DNA from: Aliikangiella marina | GTDB lineage: Bacteria > Pseudomonadota > Gammaproteobacteria > Enterobacterales > Kangiellaceae | Length of the DNA stretch: 64,000 nt | Reading direction: 5' to 3' | NCBI RefSeq assembly: GCF_007004765.1 | Contig: NZ_VIKR01000002.1 | Location: 124,001 to 188,000, forward strand | In this document: positions 17,485-27,825 of the stretch, one piece after another | Position numbering within the stretch: the stretch's first letter is position 1 | How the letters are laid out: each line of letters begins with the position of its first letter | Translations under genes and position numbers: made by a program | Notes under the pieces: generated by a model | Told to the model about the DNA's origin: nothing | The model's input: the letters and a program-made list of their open reading frames with translations, nothing else | The model's database searches: none

Positions 17485-20400
17485 ATGCCAAAACGTAACG
17501 ACATACAAAGTATTCTCATCTTAGGTGCAGGTCCGATAATTATTGGACAAGCTTGTGAGTTTGATTACTCAGGAGCGCAAGCGTGTAAAGCCCTTAAAGA
17601 AGAGGGTTTTAGAGTTATTCTAGTTAATTCAAACCCAGCCACAATCATGACTGATCCTGAAATGGCTGACGCGACTTATATTGAGCCGCTGCACTGGGAA
17701 GTCGTTGCAAAAATAATCGAAAAAGAAAAGCCGGATGCGATCCTGCCAACCATGGGCGGACAAACCGCACTTAATTGTGCGCTCGATTTAGCATCACGAG
17801 GTGTCCTTGAAATTCACAACGTTGAAATGATTGGTGCGAAACGAGAGGCGATTGATAAAGCAGAAGACCGAGAACAATTTGCCCAAGCGATGCGCAAAAT
17901 CGGTTTAGATATGCCGCGTGCTGGAATTGCCCATTCAATGGAAGACGCTTATAAAGTGCTCGATGAAGTCGGTTTTCCATGCATCATTCGTCCGTCCTTT
18001 ACCATGGGAGGTACCGGTGGTGGTATCGCCTACAATCGGGAAGAATTTGAAGAAATATGTATTCGTGGTTTGGACCTGTCGCCAACCAATGAGCTATTAA
18101 TTGATGAGTCATTAATTGGCTGGAAAGAATACGAAATGGAAGTTGTGCGGGATAAAAACGACAACTGTATTATTGTCTGTTCGATTGAAAATTTTGACCC
18201 CATGGGGGTTCACACTGGCGATTCAATCACGGTTGCACCGGCACAAACACTCACTGACAAAGAATACCAAATTATGCGTAATGCCTCGCTTGCTGTGCTG
18301 CGTGAGGTCGGCGTTGAGACTGGTGGTTCTAATGTACAGTTCTCGGTGGATCCAAAAACAGGCCGCATGATAGTCATTGAAATGAATCCGCGTGTGTCTC
18401 GCTCATCGGCGCTTGCGTCAAAGGCGACCGGTTTTCCTATCGCCAAAATCGCGGCTAAACTAGCCGTTGGTTACACCTTAGATGAGTTACAAAATGATAT
18501 AACGGGTGGTCAAACACCTGCTTCATTTGAACCGGCGATTGATTACGTCGTCACTAAGATTCCACGGTTTAACTTTGAAAAATTCCCGAATGCTGATTCG
18601 ACACTGACCACCCAGATGAAGTCTGTCGGTGAAGTTATGGCAATTGGGAGAACGCTTCAGGAATCAATGCAAAAAGCACTGCGTGGCATGGAAACTGGAG
18701 TTGATGGTTTTGATCCTTTATTGGATACCAGTCGCGGTGACTGGAAAGAAGTGCTTCGTCACAACTTACAAGTGCCAGGTGCCGATCGAATTTTTTATGT
18801 CGCTGATGCCTTCCGTCAGGGTTACAGCGTCGAAGATATTTTTCGTTTGACTAACATTGACCCTTGGTTCTTGGTCCAAATTGAAGAAATCGTTCAATTA
18901 GAAAAAGAGTTTTCACAAGTTGGAATTGGCAATGTCGAAGCGGACCTTTTGTTTAAAATGAAGCGCAAAGGGTTCTCAGATAGACGCTTGGCTAAGTTGC
19001 TGGATGTCTCAGAGAAAGAAATGCGTCGGGTTCGTCATCGCTTTGATATTTATCCCGTTTACAAACGCGTGGATACTTGCGCTGCCGAGTTTGCGACTGA
19101 TACGGCTTACATGTATTCAACCTATGAAGAAGAATGTGAAGCAGAGCCATCCGATAAAGATAAGATCATGATTTTAGGTGGCGGACCAAATCGTATCGGC
19201 CAAGGTATCGAATTTGATTATTGCTGTGTGCACGCAGCATTTGCGGCACGCGATGACGGTTATGAAACGATTATGGTCAACTGTAACCCAGAGACGGTTT
19301 CAACTGACTATGATACTTCGGATAGACTTTATTTTGAGCCTGTCACGCTAGAAGATGTATTAGAGATCGTTGCCAAAGAAAAGCCTAAAGGAGTAATCGT
19401 TCAGTACGGTGGACAAACTCCGTTGAAGTTAGCGCGTGACCTTGAGGCTGCCGGTGTGCCGATTATTGGTACGTCACCTGATGCGATTGATCGAAGCGAA
19501 GATCGTGAAAGATTCCAAAGAGCAATCGAACGTTTAGGTTTAAAACAGCCACCCAACAGAACGGCTAAAACACTCGAAGATGGGGTTCGTTTAGCTGAAG
19601 AAATTGGTTATCCACTGGTTGTTCGTCCTTCTTATGTATTGGGTGGGCGAGCTATGGAAATCGTCTTTAACGCTGATGAGTTGAAGCGATATATGACCGA
19701 TGCGGTTTCTGTATCGAATGAATCACCTGTGCTCCTTGACCGATTCTTGGACGATGCTATCGAAGTGGATGTCGATGCTATTTTCGATGGTGAAACGATT
19801 CTTATCGGTGGAATCATGGAGCATATTGAGCAAGCCGGCGTTCACTCTGGTGATTCCGCCTGCTGCATTCCACCACATACGCTAAGCCAAGAGATTCAAG
19901 ACAGGCTGGTTGACCAGATCCACGCTATGGCCAAAGAGCTTGGGGTTCGGGGCTTGATGAATACTCAATTTGCTATCCAGGGCGAGGAAATTTATGTCCT
20001 CGAGGTCAATCCTCGTGCGTCGAGAACGGTACCATTTGTATCAAAGGCAACAGCACGTCCACTCGCAAAAATTGCCGCGAGTGTCATGGCTGGCAAGTCA
20101 CTCAAAGAACAAGGTTACACGGAGGCTGTGGAATCAGACTTTTTTACCGTAAAAGAGCCGGTATTCCCATTCAATAAATTCCCTGGCTCCGACCCGATCT
20201 TAGGGCCTGAGATGAAATCAACAGGTGAAGCGATGGGGGTTGGTGAGTCTTTCGGTGAAGCTTATTACAAAGCCCAGTTAGGTGGCGGGTCGCAAGCACC
20301 GCGAGGTGGCAAAGCTATTTTGAGTGTTAAAGATAGTGATAAAGCCAAATTACCAGAAACTGCGCGAGCATTAATTGAGTGTGGTTTCGAAATTTTAGCA

Positions 20401-20703
20401 ACCGGCGGGTCAGCGACAACCTTGATCCAAGATGGCGTTTTTTGCCAGCGGGTGAACAAAGTTTACGAAGGAAGACCGCATCTTGTGGATATGATCAAGA
20501 ATGACGAAATTGATTATATCGTTAATACCACTGAAGGTAAGCAAGCTGTCGCAGATTCATTCCAAATCCGTCGCTCAGCTTTACAGTACAAAGTAGCCTA
20601 CACAACCACTTTGGCAGGTGGTCTAGCGACAGCTCAAGCCATTCGTCATCAAACCAGACAAAAAGTTGTTTCGGTGCAAGAGCTGCATAAAAGAGTCAAG
20701 TAA
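17485..20703 (+). CDS. carB: Carbamoyl-phosphate synthase large subunit
   Basis: Builds carbamoyl phosphate from bicarbonate, two ATP and ammonia tunnelled from CarA. It has 1072 residues with the two homologous ATP-grasp halves (about 1-400 and 550-935), an oligomerisation domain between them, and a C-terminal MGS-like allosteric domain (about 936-1072). Family strings include [20 protein letters not shown] at the start, [20 protein letters not shown] in the second half, and [18 protein letters not shown] / [18 protein letters not shown] in the ATP sites. It is complete and undisturbed. greA starts 9 bp after the stop. Confidence 0.98.
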   Translation: MPKRNDIQSILILGAGPIIIGQACEFDYSGAQACKALKEEGFRVILVNSNPATIMTDPEMADATYIEPLHWEVVAKIIEKEKPDAILPTMGGQTALNCALDLASRGVLEIHNVEMIGAKREAIDKAEDREQFAQAMRKIGLDMPRAGIAHSMEDAYKVLDEVGFPCIIRPSFTMGGTGGGIAYNREEFEEICIRGLDLSPTNELLIDESLIGWKEYEMEVVRDKNDNCIIVCSIENFDPMGVHTGDSITVAPAQTLTDKEYQIMRNASLAVLREVGVETGGSNVQFSVDPKTGRMIVIEMNPRVSRSSALASKATGFPIAKIAAKLAVGYTLDELQNDITGGQTPASFEPAIDYVVTKIPRFNFEKFPNADSTLTTQMKSVGEVMAIGRTLQESMQKALRGMETGVDGFDPLLDTSRGDWKEVLRHNLQVPGADRIFYVADAFRQGYSVEDIFRLTNIDPWFLVQIEEIVQLEKEFSQVGIGNVEADLLFKMKRKGFSDRRLAKLLDVSEKEMRRVRHRFDIYPVYKRVDTCAAEFATDTAYMYSTYEEECEAEPSDKDKIMILGGGPNRIGQGIEFDYCCVHAAFAARDDGYETIMVNCNPETVSTDYDTSDRLYFEPVTLEDVLEIVAKEKPKGVIVQYGGQTPLKLARDLEAAGVPIIGTSPDAIDRSEDRERFQRAIERLGLKQPPNRTAKTLEDGVRLAEEIGYPLVVRPSYVLGGRAMEIVFNADELKRYMTDAVSVSNESPVLLDRFLDDAIEVDVDAIFDGETILIGGIMEHIEQAGVHSGDSACCIPPHTLSQEIQDRLVDQIHAMAKELGVRGLMNTQFAIQGEEIYVLEVNPRASRTVPFVSKATARPLAKIAASVMAGKSLKEQGYTEAVESDFFTVKEPVFPFNKFPGSDPILGPEMKSTGEAMGVGESFGEAYYKAQLGGGSQAPRGGKAILSVKDSDKAKLPETARALIECGFEILATGGSATTLIQDGVFCQRVNKVYEGRPHLVDMIKNDEIDYIVNTTEGKQAVADSFQIRRSALQYKVAYTTTLAGGLATAQAIRHQTRQKVVSVQELHKRVK

Positions 20704-20712
20704 GGGTAAACC

Positions 20713-21189
20713 ATGAATTTAACACCAATGACAAAAGCAGGTGCAGAAGCACTTCAAAAAGAGTTAACCGATTTAAAACAAAACCAACGACCTAAAGTCG
20801 TCGCGGCAATTGCAGAGGCGCGCGAACACGGCGATTTGAAAGAGAATGCTGAATATCATGCGGCAAGAGAGCAACAAGGGTTTATTGAAGGTAGAATCCA
20901 AGAAATCGAGGGTAAGCTAGGGACCGCGCAGATAATTGATGTCACAACCATAACGAATAACGGTAAGGTGATATTTGGAACAACTTTGGATCTAGTCAAC
21001 CTCGAAACAGATGATGAAGTCACCTATCAAATCGTTGGTGATGACGAAGCAGATATTAAGCTCAATAAAATATCAGTTAATTCGCCGATAGCCAGAGCGT
21101 TAATCGGTAAGGAAGAGGGCGAAGTTGCCGTGGTCAGAACTCCAAACGGCGATGTTGAGTATGAGATCGTTGAGGTTAAATATATCTAG
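20713..21189 (+). CDS. greA: Transcript cleavage factor GreA
   Basis: Rescues backtracked RNA polymerase by stimulating cleavage of the nascent RNA. It has 158 residues: an N-terminal antiparallel coiled coil bearing the acidic tip (MTKAGAEAL ... [17 protein letters not shown]), then an FKBP-like C-terminal domain ([14 protein letters not shown]). AAGGGT precedes the ATG. It follows carB by 9 bp, as in many gammaproteobacteria, so the three genes are probably one operon. Confidence 0.97.
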   Translation: MNLTPMTKAGAEALQKELTDLKQNQRPKVVAAIAEAREHGDLKENAEYHAAREQQGFIEGRIQEIEGKLGTAQIIDVTTITNNGKVIFGTTLDLVNLETDDEVTYQIVGDDEADIKLNKISVNSPIARALIGKEEGEVAVVRTPNGDVEYEIVEVKYI

Positions 21190-21709
21190 CCACGATTCAA
21201 CCCACTAGATTGGTAATTTGCAAGGGGTCACTAGAAGTTAAAAGTGGCTCGCTTGTAAACTGGCAAAACGAAGTCGGTTTTAGGGTATCGCTCGGTATCA
21301 CTGTATCACCTGCGAAAACAACCTGAGTCGTCGGAGATTCTTGGGTTATCCAAGTGCCAGAATCAAAATTATCATCAAAACGAGGAATAGAATTAAAACT
21401 GGAACTTCGACTAAAAGTAATTACAGCATAAGAATCAGGGCCCATGTTTAACGGGCCCTTTTTTTATATCTAAAGGTTCTAATATTGAGGTTTATTTTTG
21501 CCAAAACTATATAAAACTGCCACTTATTGACACTGTTTGGATTTTTGTCGAATTTTTGACAATTAAATTGGCAGAATTTCTTTTTATGTACCAATATTAG
21601 GTCGGACAAAGGTTGGGTATACTCAGTCGATGTTAAGTGGTCGCTTTTTAAGTTCAGAGAGAAATCAGACTTAGGGACAATCGAACAATCTGAAAAAGCA
21701 GGATATCAA
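21190..21709. other. 520-bp intergenic region between greA and PAS-PAS-GGDEF
   Basis: The region contains one clear element, the intrinsic terminator at 21438-21465. The 240 bp between greA and the terminator carry an open stretch on the minus strand, but it begins inside the terminator hairpin and lacks a ribosome site, so I do not call it. The remaining AT-rich 245 bp should contain the promoter of the following gene; several TTGAC-like hexamers occur (e.g. near 21525 and 21555) but none has a good -10 partner. Confidence 0.5.
21438..21465 (+). terminator. Intrinsic terminator downstream of carA-carB-greA
   Basis: GGGCCC (21438-21443) pairs with a second GGGCCC (21453-21458) across a 9-nt loop and is followed by seven T. 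It is unusually far (about 250 bp) from the greA stop. Confidence 0.85.
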
Positions 21710-23002
21710 GTGAGTAGTAACAAGGATTATTTCGACGCGGAGTTCTACGCAGCGTCAATCGAAGCTATCCAGGATGGTGTTTTCGTTGTCAGGGACGGAT
21801 TATTTGTTTTGGCAAACCAAGCTTTTGCTGAGCTAATGGCACTTCCTAAGGCGAGAATTCTTGGTCAATCAATCACGCGATTCGTTGCTGATGATTACGT
21901 TGCGAAAGTTGCGCAGCGTTATCGAGAGCGAGTTAACGGCGGCACCCCGCCGGAGAGTTATCAGATTGAAGTCATTCGAGGCGATGGTGAAGTTCGCCTG
22001 GTCAATTTAAAAGTCAAAGCGTTTGCAGCAAAAGATGGTCAAGTCTATGAGGTTGTCAGCGTTCGTGACGTAACCGATAGAGATAAATTACTCGCTAAGC
22101 TCGAGCATTCTGAGAGAGAGTTCAAACAGATCATCGATAACTTACCCGGCGTCTTTTATCGAACAGATGCCCAAGGACAATTAATCAAAGCCTCTCCGTA
22201 TGCTTTTAAACTTTTAGGGTATCAAGCAGAAGAAGCCATCGGAATGCCGATTGCCGACTTCTATGCCGAACCGTATATGCGAGAAGCAGTATTGGAAAAA
22301 ATTCTTGCTGCAAATGGTGACCCGGTTGAGTTGGAAACCTTAATGCGCTGTCGTGACGGAGCGATGGTCTGGGTATCGACAAGAGCCTATGCTCGCTTCA
22401 ATAAAGCAGGAGAGTTTATCGGAGTGGAGGGTATTTCTCTGGATATTACTAATCGTAAGAAACTGGAGAATGAGTTACGCGAAAAAGCGATAAAAGATCC
22501 TCTCACTCATTTATTAAATCGTTATGGTTTGCAAGAACATCTTGATAAATCATTGAGTCGAGCGAGGCGCAATCAAAGCCAGGTAGCTTTGATATATATT
22601 GATATTGACGATTTTAAGCAAGTGAACGATCGACTTGGTCACACTGCCGGTGATAGTTATTTAGTCGAGTTTTCTCGCCGTTTATTCAAAAACTTTAGAG
22701 AGTCTGATGTTATCTCCAGAATAGGTGGAGATGAATTTGTTGTCGTCTTGGATGATAAGAACCTTGTCGCTTCTAGAGAGGAGTTTTTAGAGCGTTTAGA
22801 AACTATCATGCGTCCAGAGTTTGTCATTGAAAACACGCCGCTTGAATTTAAATATAGTAGCGGAGTCGCATTGTATCCGGAGCATGGTATAACACCGGAA
22901 GAACTGTTAAATTATGCAGATCAGAAGATGTATATTGCTAAGCAGGAAGATGATAGTAATCAACCCATATCTCAAAGTCGTCTCGCGCAAACAGGCTGTT
23001 AA
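21710..23002 (+). CDS. PAS-PAS-GGDEF diguanylate cyclase
   Basis: Soluble 430-residue sensor cyclase. It starts at GTG, with AGGA about 6 nt upstream. PAS 1 (about 14-125) ends in VVSVRDVTDRDKLLAKLE. PAS 2 (about 135-255, 'LPGVFYRTDAQGQLIKASPYA') is followed by the GGDEF domain (about 265-420). The active site reads GGDEF (about 339-343), with an RESD inhibitory site five residues before it, so it should make cyclic-di-GMP with product inhibition. There is no membrane segment and no obvious cofactor ligand in either PAS domain. The last 53 nt overlap the preferred start of the next gene in another frame. Confidence 0.88.
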   Translation: MSSNKDYFDAEFYAASIEAIQDGVFVVRDGLFVLANQAFAELMALPKARILGQSITRFVADDYVAKVAQRYRERVNGGTPPESYQIEVIRGDGEVRLVNLKVKAFAAKDGQVYEVVSVRDVTDRDKLLAKLEHSEREFKQIIDNLPGVFYRTDAQGQLIKASPYAFKLLGYQAEEAIGMPIADFYAEPYMREAVLEKILAANGDPVELETLMRCRDGAMVWVSTRAYARFNKAGEFIGVEGISLDITNRKKLENELREKAIKDPLTHLLNRYGLQEHLDKSLSRARRNQSQVALIYIDIDDFKQVNDRLGHTAGDSYLVEFSRRLFKNFRESDVISRIGGDEFVVVLDDKNLVASREEFLERLETIMRPEFVIENTPLEFKYSSGVALYPEHGITPEELLNYADQKMYIAKQEDDSNQPISQSRLAQTGC

Positions 23003-23939
23003 GTTCTCTGTTGTTTTTAGAATACTGTTTTTGATTACGTTAATTCACTTTGCTCCTGTGAAGTCGGAGACTCTCGGTGACTATGAAGTCGTCGTTCTTG
23101 GTGTTGCTCAAGATGCCGGTTACCCGCAAATCAATTGTTATCGCCCACACTGCGCGGATGGATGGCGCGAACCCTCAAAAATGAAACTTGCTACTTCAAT
23201 AGCGGTGATCGACCCTATTGAAAAAAAGAAGTATGTGTTCGAAGCAACGCCTGATATCAAGTCTCAGTTTTATCGCTTGCATCAAATCGCACCTGACCCG
23301 GAATATCGTTTAGCGGGAATATTTTTGACACACGCACATATAGGACACTATACCGGTTTAATGCATTTGGGCAGAGAGGCGATGGGCGCTAATCAGATCC
23401 CAGTTTTCGTTATGCCAAAAATGGCGAAGTTCTTGTCAACTAACGGTCCATGGAGTCAATTAGTCCAGTTAAAGAACATTAAACTAAGTCGCTTAAGTAA
23501 TGGCGAAGTCACAAAACTCGGTTCAAATTTGAAAGTTACCCCTTTTACCGTTCCCCATAGAGATGAATATAGTGAGACCGTCGGATTCAAAGTTGTTGGT
23601 CCCAATAAATCACTGCTATTTATACCGGATATTGATAAATGGCAGAAATGGGAGAAAGACCTGGCGAGCGAGATAAAGAAAGTTGATTATGCCTTTTTGG
23701 ATGCGACGTTTTTTCAGAATGGCGAATTACCCAATCGCGATATGAGCGAAGTGCCTCATCCGTTCGTTGAAGAAACCATGGCACTTCTTGATTCACTATC
23801 GGCTCGAGAGAAAAGCAAAGTTATTTTTATCCATTTTAATCATACTAATCCATTGTTAAAGTCTGGTAGTCGAGCACAAGAAAAAGTGATCTTGAAAGGC
23901 TTCCGCTATGCTGAAGAGGGTATGCGATTACCTTTGTGA
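22950..23939 (+). CDS. Secreted metallo-beta-lactamase-fold protein (PqqB-like subgroup)
   Basis: A signal-anchor (VVFRILFLITLIHFAP) is followed by a complete MBL-type fold. The metal motif reads THAHIGHYTG, where the usual HxHxDH aspartate is Gly. Other ligand-like residues are HRDEYSETVGF, LDATFF and HFNHTNPLL, the last close to the PqqB-type NTNP string. The 'CYRPHCADGW' segment near the start is typical of this PqqB-like subgroup. No pqq genes are nearby, so a role in PQQ synthesis is not supported; the substrate is unknown. The start is uncertain: ATG 22950 has AGGA just upstream, while ATG 22914 lacks a ribosome site. Either overlaps the preceding cyclase gene. Confidence 0.75.
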   Translation: MIVINPYLKVVSRKQAVKFSVVFRILFLITLIHFAPVKSETLGDYEVVVLGVAQDAGYPQINCYRPHCADGWREPSKMKLATSIAVIDPIEKKKYVFEATPDIKSQFYRLHQIAPDPEYRLAGIFLTHAHIGHYTGLMHLGREAMGANQIPVFVMPKMAKFLSTNGPWSQLVQLKNIKLSRLSNGEVTKLGSNLKVTPFTVPHRDEYSETVGFKVVGPNKSLLFIPDIDKWQKWEKDLASEIKKVDYAFLDATFFQNGELPNRDMSEVPHPFVEETMALLDSLSAREKSKVIFIHFNHTNPLLKSGSRAQEKVILKGFRYAEEGMRLPL

Positions 23940-23970
23940 TCAGACGAATCAGAAAATTTAAGGTGGCTCT

Positions 23971-24369
23971 TTGAAAAATCACCAAGGTGGCGCAGTAAAA
24001 TATATTCTAATCATCGTTGGTTTAGTGCTCGTAGCAATCGGCTTGATTGGAATTGTTGTACCTGGTTTACCGACAACAATTTTTTTGATTGCTGCCGCGG
24101 GGTGTTTTGCGAATTCGTCGCCAAAACTTCATGGCTGGCTTTTGTCCCATCCTTGGTTTGGGCCAATTATTCATCATTGGCACGAGTCTCGAACGATACC
24201 GTTAAAAGCAAAAAAGATTGCGTTATTCATGATGGTGGCTGCTTGTATTTATACCTGGCTAATGCTCAATGATATTTGGATAAAGCTTTTAATCACGGTA
24301 ATAATGCTTTGGCCAATGATATTTGTTTATCGTCTTCCAATTAGCGATGTATCGGAGAGAGAAGATTAA
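23971..24369 (+). CDS. DUF454 (YbaN-like) inner-membrane protein
   Basis: A 132-residue protein with three or four hydrophobic helices and the DUF454 signature: GLIGIVVPGLPTTIFLIAAAGCFA, followed by SPKLHGWLLSHPWFGPII and the short amphipathic 'SRTIPLKAKKIA'. The start is TTG, preceded by AAGGTGG. The biochemical role of the family is not established. It lies 31 bp after the MBL-fold gene, possibly co-transcribed, and converges with the integrase-like gene 8 bp away. Confidence 0.85.
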   Translation: MKNHQGGAVKYILIIVGLVLVAIGLIGIVVPGLPTTIFLIAAAGCFANSSPKLHGWLLSHPWFGPIIHHWHESRTIPLKAKKIALFMMVAACIYTWLMLNDIWIKLLITVIMLWPMIFVYRLPISDVSERED

Positions 24370-24377
24370 CTAAACTT

Positions 24378-25481
24378 TCAAGCCGCGCCTAAATTGTCGG
24401 AAAAATTAAAAGCCGTTTGTTTGATATGATTGATTCTGTTGATTGGCACTTTCTTGTTATTCCATCGCTCATCTTGGTTGATAAGTATTTGGCGATCGTG
24501 ATTAAAATTGGCTCTATTTTTCTCAACCGATTGAAACGAACTATAACGGTTATACCTTTTAATCGCTAGCCTTACATCTGACTTAACAAGGTTTAACGGC
24601 ATTTTGTTTAATCGAGAAATCGTATGCTTTTGTTTATTGGCAAATGTATGCGGAAAAAGGTATTGCCACTCAGGTTGTAACTGTTTGGCCAACCAATTGA
24701 GTTCTTGATGACATGCACCGTAGCGCGTCTCTTTCTCGAGTTGAATGATTCTTTTTACACGCATAACCTGAATTCTTAATTCGAGTATCAATTGCAGCGG
24801 TAAATTCGCGGAAAACTTTACATTACCATTGTTATAACGGACAACGAGCTGGCTCTGTTTGAAGTTGACATCAGCCAAACGCAAGTTTACGACTTCTCTT
24901 AATTTTAAATTACAGGCAACAGCAATACTTGCGATAAGTTTACTGGAGCCCTCTAGGTAATTGATAACGCCTAGACAGTCTTGCTTTTCAAATTTGGAAA
25001 AAAATCCGCGGCGTTGTTTCAGCCGCAGAAAATGGAGATCCCCAAGTTTGGTTTTGAGAATGTGTTGATAGAAAAAACTTAATGCATCACACGCGCTTTG
25101 TTGCGCGTTGTAATCATGGTTCAATTCACGCGCTAGATAACTTAGATAATTTTCTAAATCGGTTTGGTTGTATGATGGTCGATTTTTACTCTTATAAAAA
25201 TGGACAAACCTTAAAACCCAAGCGGTATAGCTTTTAGTTATCTCATGACTTAACTGGTTTCTGAGTGCGACAAGTTGGAGTTGTTCTAGCCACGATGATA
25301 ATTCTAGTGCTTCGCTCGAAACAGGGTCGGTATTAGCAATTAGCGTCAGTTGTTCTGGTGCTAGTTTTTGTGGCGTGAGCTTTTCTGACGCGAGCTTTTC
25401 TGAAGCGATTACCGGAGGCGCAGGTGACACCCGGAAACTCTCTGGGCTTCTGGGCTTGCACTCTCGTTTCTCGGCTACCAT
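24378..25481 (-). CDS. Integron-integrase-like protein lacking the catalytic residues
   Basis: The protein has 367 residues. Residues about 55-140 resemble a SAM-like tyrosine-recombinase core-binding domain (ITKSYTAWVLRFVHFY, DLENYLSYLARE, ALSFFYQHIL). The next part follows the IntI catalytic domain: ACNLKLREVVNLRLADV aligns with the box I string GSGLRLxEALRLRVKD but has Lys for the catalytic Arg. RYGACHQELNWL...PEWQYLFPHTF resembles the IntI-specific insert that ends in 'WQYLFP'. The expected HxLRHSFAT box and tyrosine motif are absent; the C-terminus is basic and Asn-rich instead. The N-terminus has a four-fold five-residue repeat (ASEKL ASEKL TPQKL APEQL). The reading frame is intact. I infer a catalytically dead, possibly DNA-binding derivative. 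No attC sites or cassettes were seen. Confidence 0.65.
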   Translation of the reverse strand: MVAEKRECKPRSPESFRVSPAPPVIASEKLASEKLTPQKLAPEQLTLIANTDPVSSEALELSSWLEQLQLVALRNQLSHEITKSYTAWVLRFVHFYKSKNRPSYNQTDLENYLSYLARELNHDYNAQQSACDALSFFYQHILKTKLGDLHFLRLKQRRGFFSKFEKQDCLGVINYLEGSSKLIASIAVACNLKLREVVNLRLADVNFKQSQLVVRYNNGNVKFSANLPLQLILELRIQVMRVKRIIQLEKETRYGACHQELNWLAKQLQPEWQYLFPHTFANKQKHTISRLNKMPLNLVKSDVRLAIKRYNRYSSFQSVEKNRANFNHDRQILINQDERWNNKKVPINRINHIKQTAFNFSDNLGAA

Positions 25482-25770
25482 AGCAGTTTACCAGTAATTA
25501 GGTGTTTGCATAAATACTATTTATACGAGTAGTTAAAGTCAAGCAAAAAGTGATTATTCGATTAATTTAAAGTTGAAACCGGGCTTTGTGGAATTTAATA
25601 ATAACCAAACTTGTTGAAATCAAAGGAATATTCTGCAATTCGGTACTCGAAGGGCTATGCTTTAAGAATAGCTAACTTTTGACTTAATTCGGGTTATTGT
25701 GGTATTTCGCCGGTAATGAGCATATCGCGGAAACTGGGGAAGGTAGACACCAGAATACGATGATGTTGAT

Positions 25771-27822
25771 ATGATGGAATCCTTTGGTTCGGTTGTTTAC
25801 AGTATCCAAATCGTCAGTTCACTCATAATTGCTTGGGTGATATATCGCTATTACATGCTCTACAAGCGGGACTATCTTAAGTTTTGGTCCTTTAGCTTTG
25901 TCTCTCTTTCCGCTTACTTGCTGTTAGCTTTGGCGCTAAACAATCTGAGTAAGGTTGGTCTCGAGTTTCATTCTATTCCCGGATATCTACTAGCCCTATT
26001 AAAAATCAACGCCGGTTATTTGCAGATAGTCTGGTTATTTTTAGGCACTTATGTACTTATTCGTCCGCAAGGCGTGTCTCCCATCATCGCTCGAAGAGCG
26101 CTTCTCTTTACCGTTGTTTTAGCGAGTGCACTATGCAGTCTATATGCTTTTGATCCTGAAGCTGGACTGTTAAGAAACACTTTAAGAAACAGTTCAAGAT
26201 ATATTCTTGGCGGCTTAGCTTTTATTTTTGTTGCTATTGCGATTTATAAATACCTTAATAAGACTTCCCTCGGGAAACGATTGGTGTGCCTCGCTTTTTT
26301 CTTTTATGGTTTAGAAATGGCGGTCATTGGCGCTTTAAGTTTCAATGTATTGTTGGGTGGTGATCGGCAAGTTCTATTTGTATTGATTCGCTATCACGGA
26401 ATATTTGAGTTATTGATTTATCCGATAATTGCGCTGGGGTTGGTCATTTGGCTGCTTGAACGAGAGCGCTACAAAGGCCAAATTATCTATGAAAAGTTAT
26501 CCAATCAAGACACACTTGACCCGCTCACCGGACTATTAAATCGTCACGGATTTGAGCGCAAACTGAATAGTTGGAAAAACATTAATCATGATAACAAGCG
26601 CAACTTATTAGTCGTATTGATTGGGATTGATCAGTTCAAACGAATCAACCAAGCCGTTGGAGTCCGGCAAGGGGATGAAGTTTTAATTGCTTTTGCCAAC
26701 AGGGTAGTCGGTGAGCTTGGTAATATGACTTATCAAGCGCGGCTCAGTGGAGACGTTTTCGCCTGTGCGTTAGACAAAGATTTAGCGAAAAAATATCATG
26801 CCGAGAAGTTAAGAAAAATATTTTCTCGTCCACTTAAAATTCATCAACAGAAAATCCATCTTGAGGTCAGTGTTGGCGGCACTTGGATGTCAGACTTGGA
26901 CTCAGTTGATGATATCCTAATCCACGCTCAAAGAGCGCTTGAGTCGGCAAAGAGCCATGGTGGCAATGTGGCTGTAATGTTTGATGACACGATGCCGGAG
27001 AAAATTGATTCGCTACAACTCGAAAATGAGCTTCGGTATGCGATTAGTAAATCACAATTTGAGCCATTTCTACAGCCCATTCTCGATGCGAAAACAATGC
27101 AAATTATTGGATTTGAAATGTTAACTCGCTGGCGTCACCCGGAAAAAGGTATTTTACCACCCGTCGAGTTTTTACCCTACCTGGCACAACTTAATTTAAT
27201 GCCTCAATTGGACTTATGGACGCTAAAACAGGCTGTTGAACTATTGTCTGCATGGCAACGAAAAGGTCTTAATACGCTTTCCGTAGCAATTAACCTCTCA
27301 GCTGAAGGGCTTCAAGATGAACGCTACTTAGAGCTAGCACCATCGATAATTCAGCGTCTCGGGCCGCAGACCGATAGACTGCATATTGAAGTGACTGAGA
27401 ACTCAGCAATGACGAGTATTCGGGCTGGAAAGTATTCACTCAGTCTGTTAAATGACCTCGGTGTTAAAATATCGATCGATGATTTTGGTACGGGATATTC
27501 TTCTTTGAATTACCTAAAGTCTTTTCCTGCACATAAGATTAAATTTGATCGTTCGTTCATTATGCAAATGGAAACTGATAAAACAACCAAGAGTATATTA
27601 AAAGCACTGATTCCACTTTGTCATGATCTTGGTAAAACCGTTGTCGCAGAGGGTGTCGAAACCAAAGAGAGCATCCACTACGCAAAAATGTTAGGTTTTG
27701 ATCAGTTGCAAGGTTATTATTTTTCTAAACCGGTACCGGTTGAGCAAGCAGAAGCGTTGTTGGCGGCGCAATCAACCAACGAGCTCTCTGACGAGCTGGA
27801 TTCCACTAAAACCTCACAATAG
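25771..27822 (+). CDS. Membrane GGDEF(degenerate)-EAL phosphodiesterase
   Basis: A multi-helix membrane input domain (about seven hydrophobic segments, residues 1-230) is followed by a GGDEF-like domain (about 245-410) and an EAL domain (about 425-670). The GGDEF loop reads SGDVF (about 325-329), so cyclase activity is unlikely; it may bind GTP as a regulator. The EAL domain keeps catalytic residues: FEMLTRW (Glu near 447), VAINLSAEG, EVTENS, IDDFGTGYSSL, KFDRSFI, VAEGVET and QGYYFSKP. Predicted activity is hydrolysis of cyclic-di-GMP to pGpG. A second ATG one codon later is equally possible as start. A DUF2784 gene starts 3 bp after the stop. Confidence 0.85.
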   Translation: MMESFGSVVYSIQIVSSLIIAWVIYRYYMLYKRDYLKFWSFSFVSLSAYLLLALALNNLSKVGLEFHSIPGYLLALLKINAGYLQIVWLFLGTYVLIRPQGVSPIIARRALLFTVVLASALCSLYAFDPEAGLLRNTLRNSSRYILGGLAFIFVAIAIYKYLNKTSLGKRLVCLAFFFYGLEMAVIGALSFNVLLGGDRQVLFVLIRYHGIFELLIYPIIALGLVIWLLERERYKGQIIYEKLSNQDTLDPLTGLLNRHGFERKLNSWKNINHDNKRNLLVVLIGIDQFKRINQAVGVRQGDEVLIAFANRVVGELGNMTYQARLSGDVFACALDKDLAKKYHAEKLRKIFSRPLKIHQQKIHLEVSVGGTWMSDLDSVDDILIHAQRALESAKSHGGNVAVMFDDTMPEKIDSLQLENELRYAISKSQFEPFLQPILDAKTMQIIGFEMLTRWRHPEKGILPPVEFLPYLAQLNLMPQLDLWTLKQAVELLSAWQRKGLNTLSVAINLSAEGLQDERYLELAPSIIQRLGPQTDRLHIEVTENSAMTSIRAGKYSLSLLNDLGVKISIDDFGTGYSSLNYLKSFPAHKIKFDRSFIMQMETDKTTKSILKALIPLCHDLGKTVVAEGVETKESIHYAKMLGFDQLQGYYFSKPVPVEQAEALLAAQSTNELSDELDSTKTSQ

Positions 27823-27825
27823 CTG

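Noticed and set aside
21197-21445. 82-codon open frame on the minus strand after greA
   Set aside because: It starts inside the loop of an intrinsic terminator, has no ribosome site and no family resemblance.
22914-22949. Upstream ATG for the MBL-fold gene
   Set aside because: It lacks a ribosome site and extends further into the cyclase gene; ATG 22950 is preferred, though weakly.
24378-25770. Integron platform with attI/attC cassettes
   Set aside because: The integrase-like protein lacks catalytic residues and no inverse-core/core attC pairs or cassette array were found on either side.
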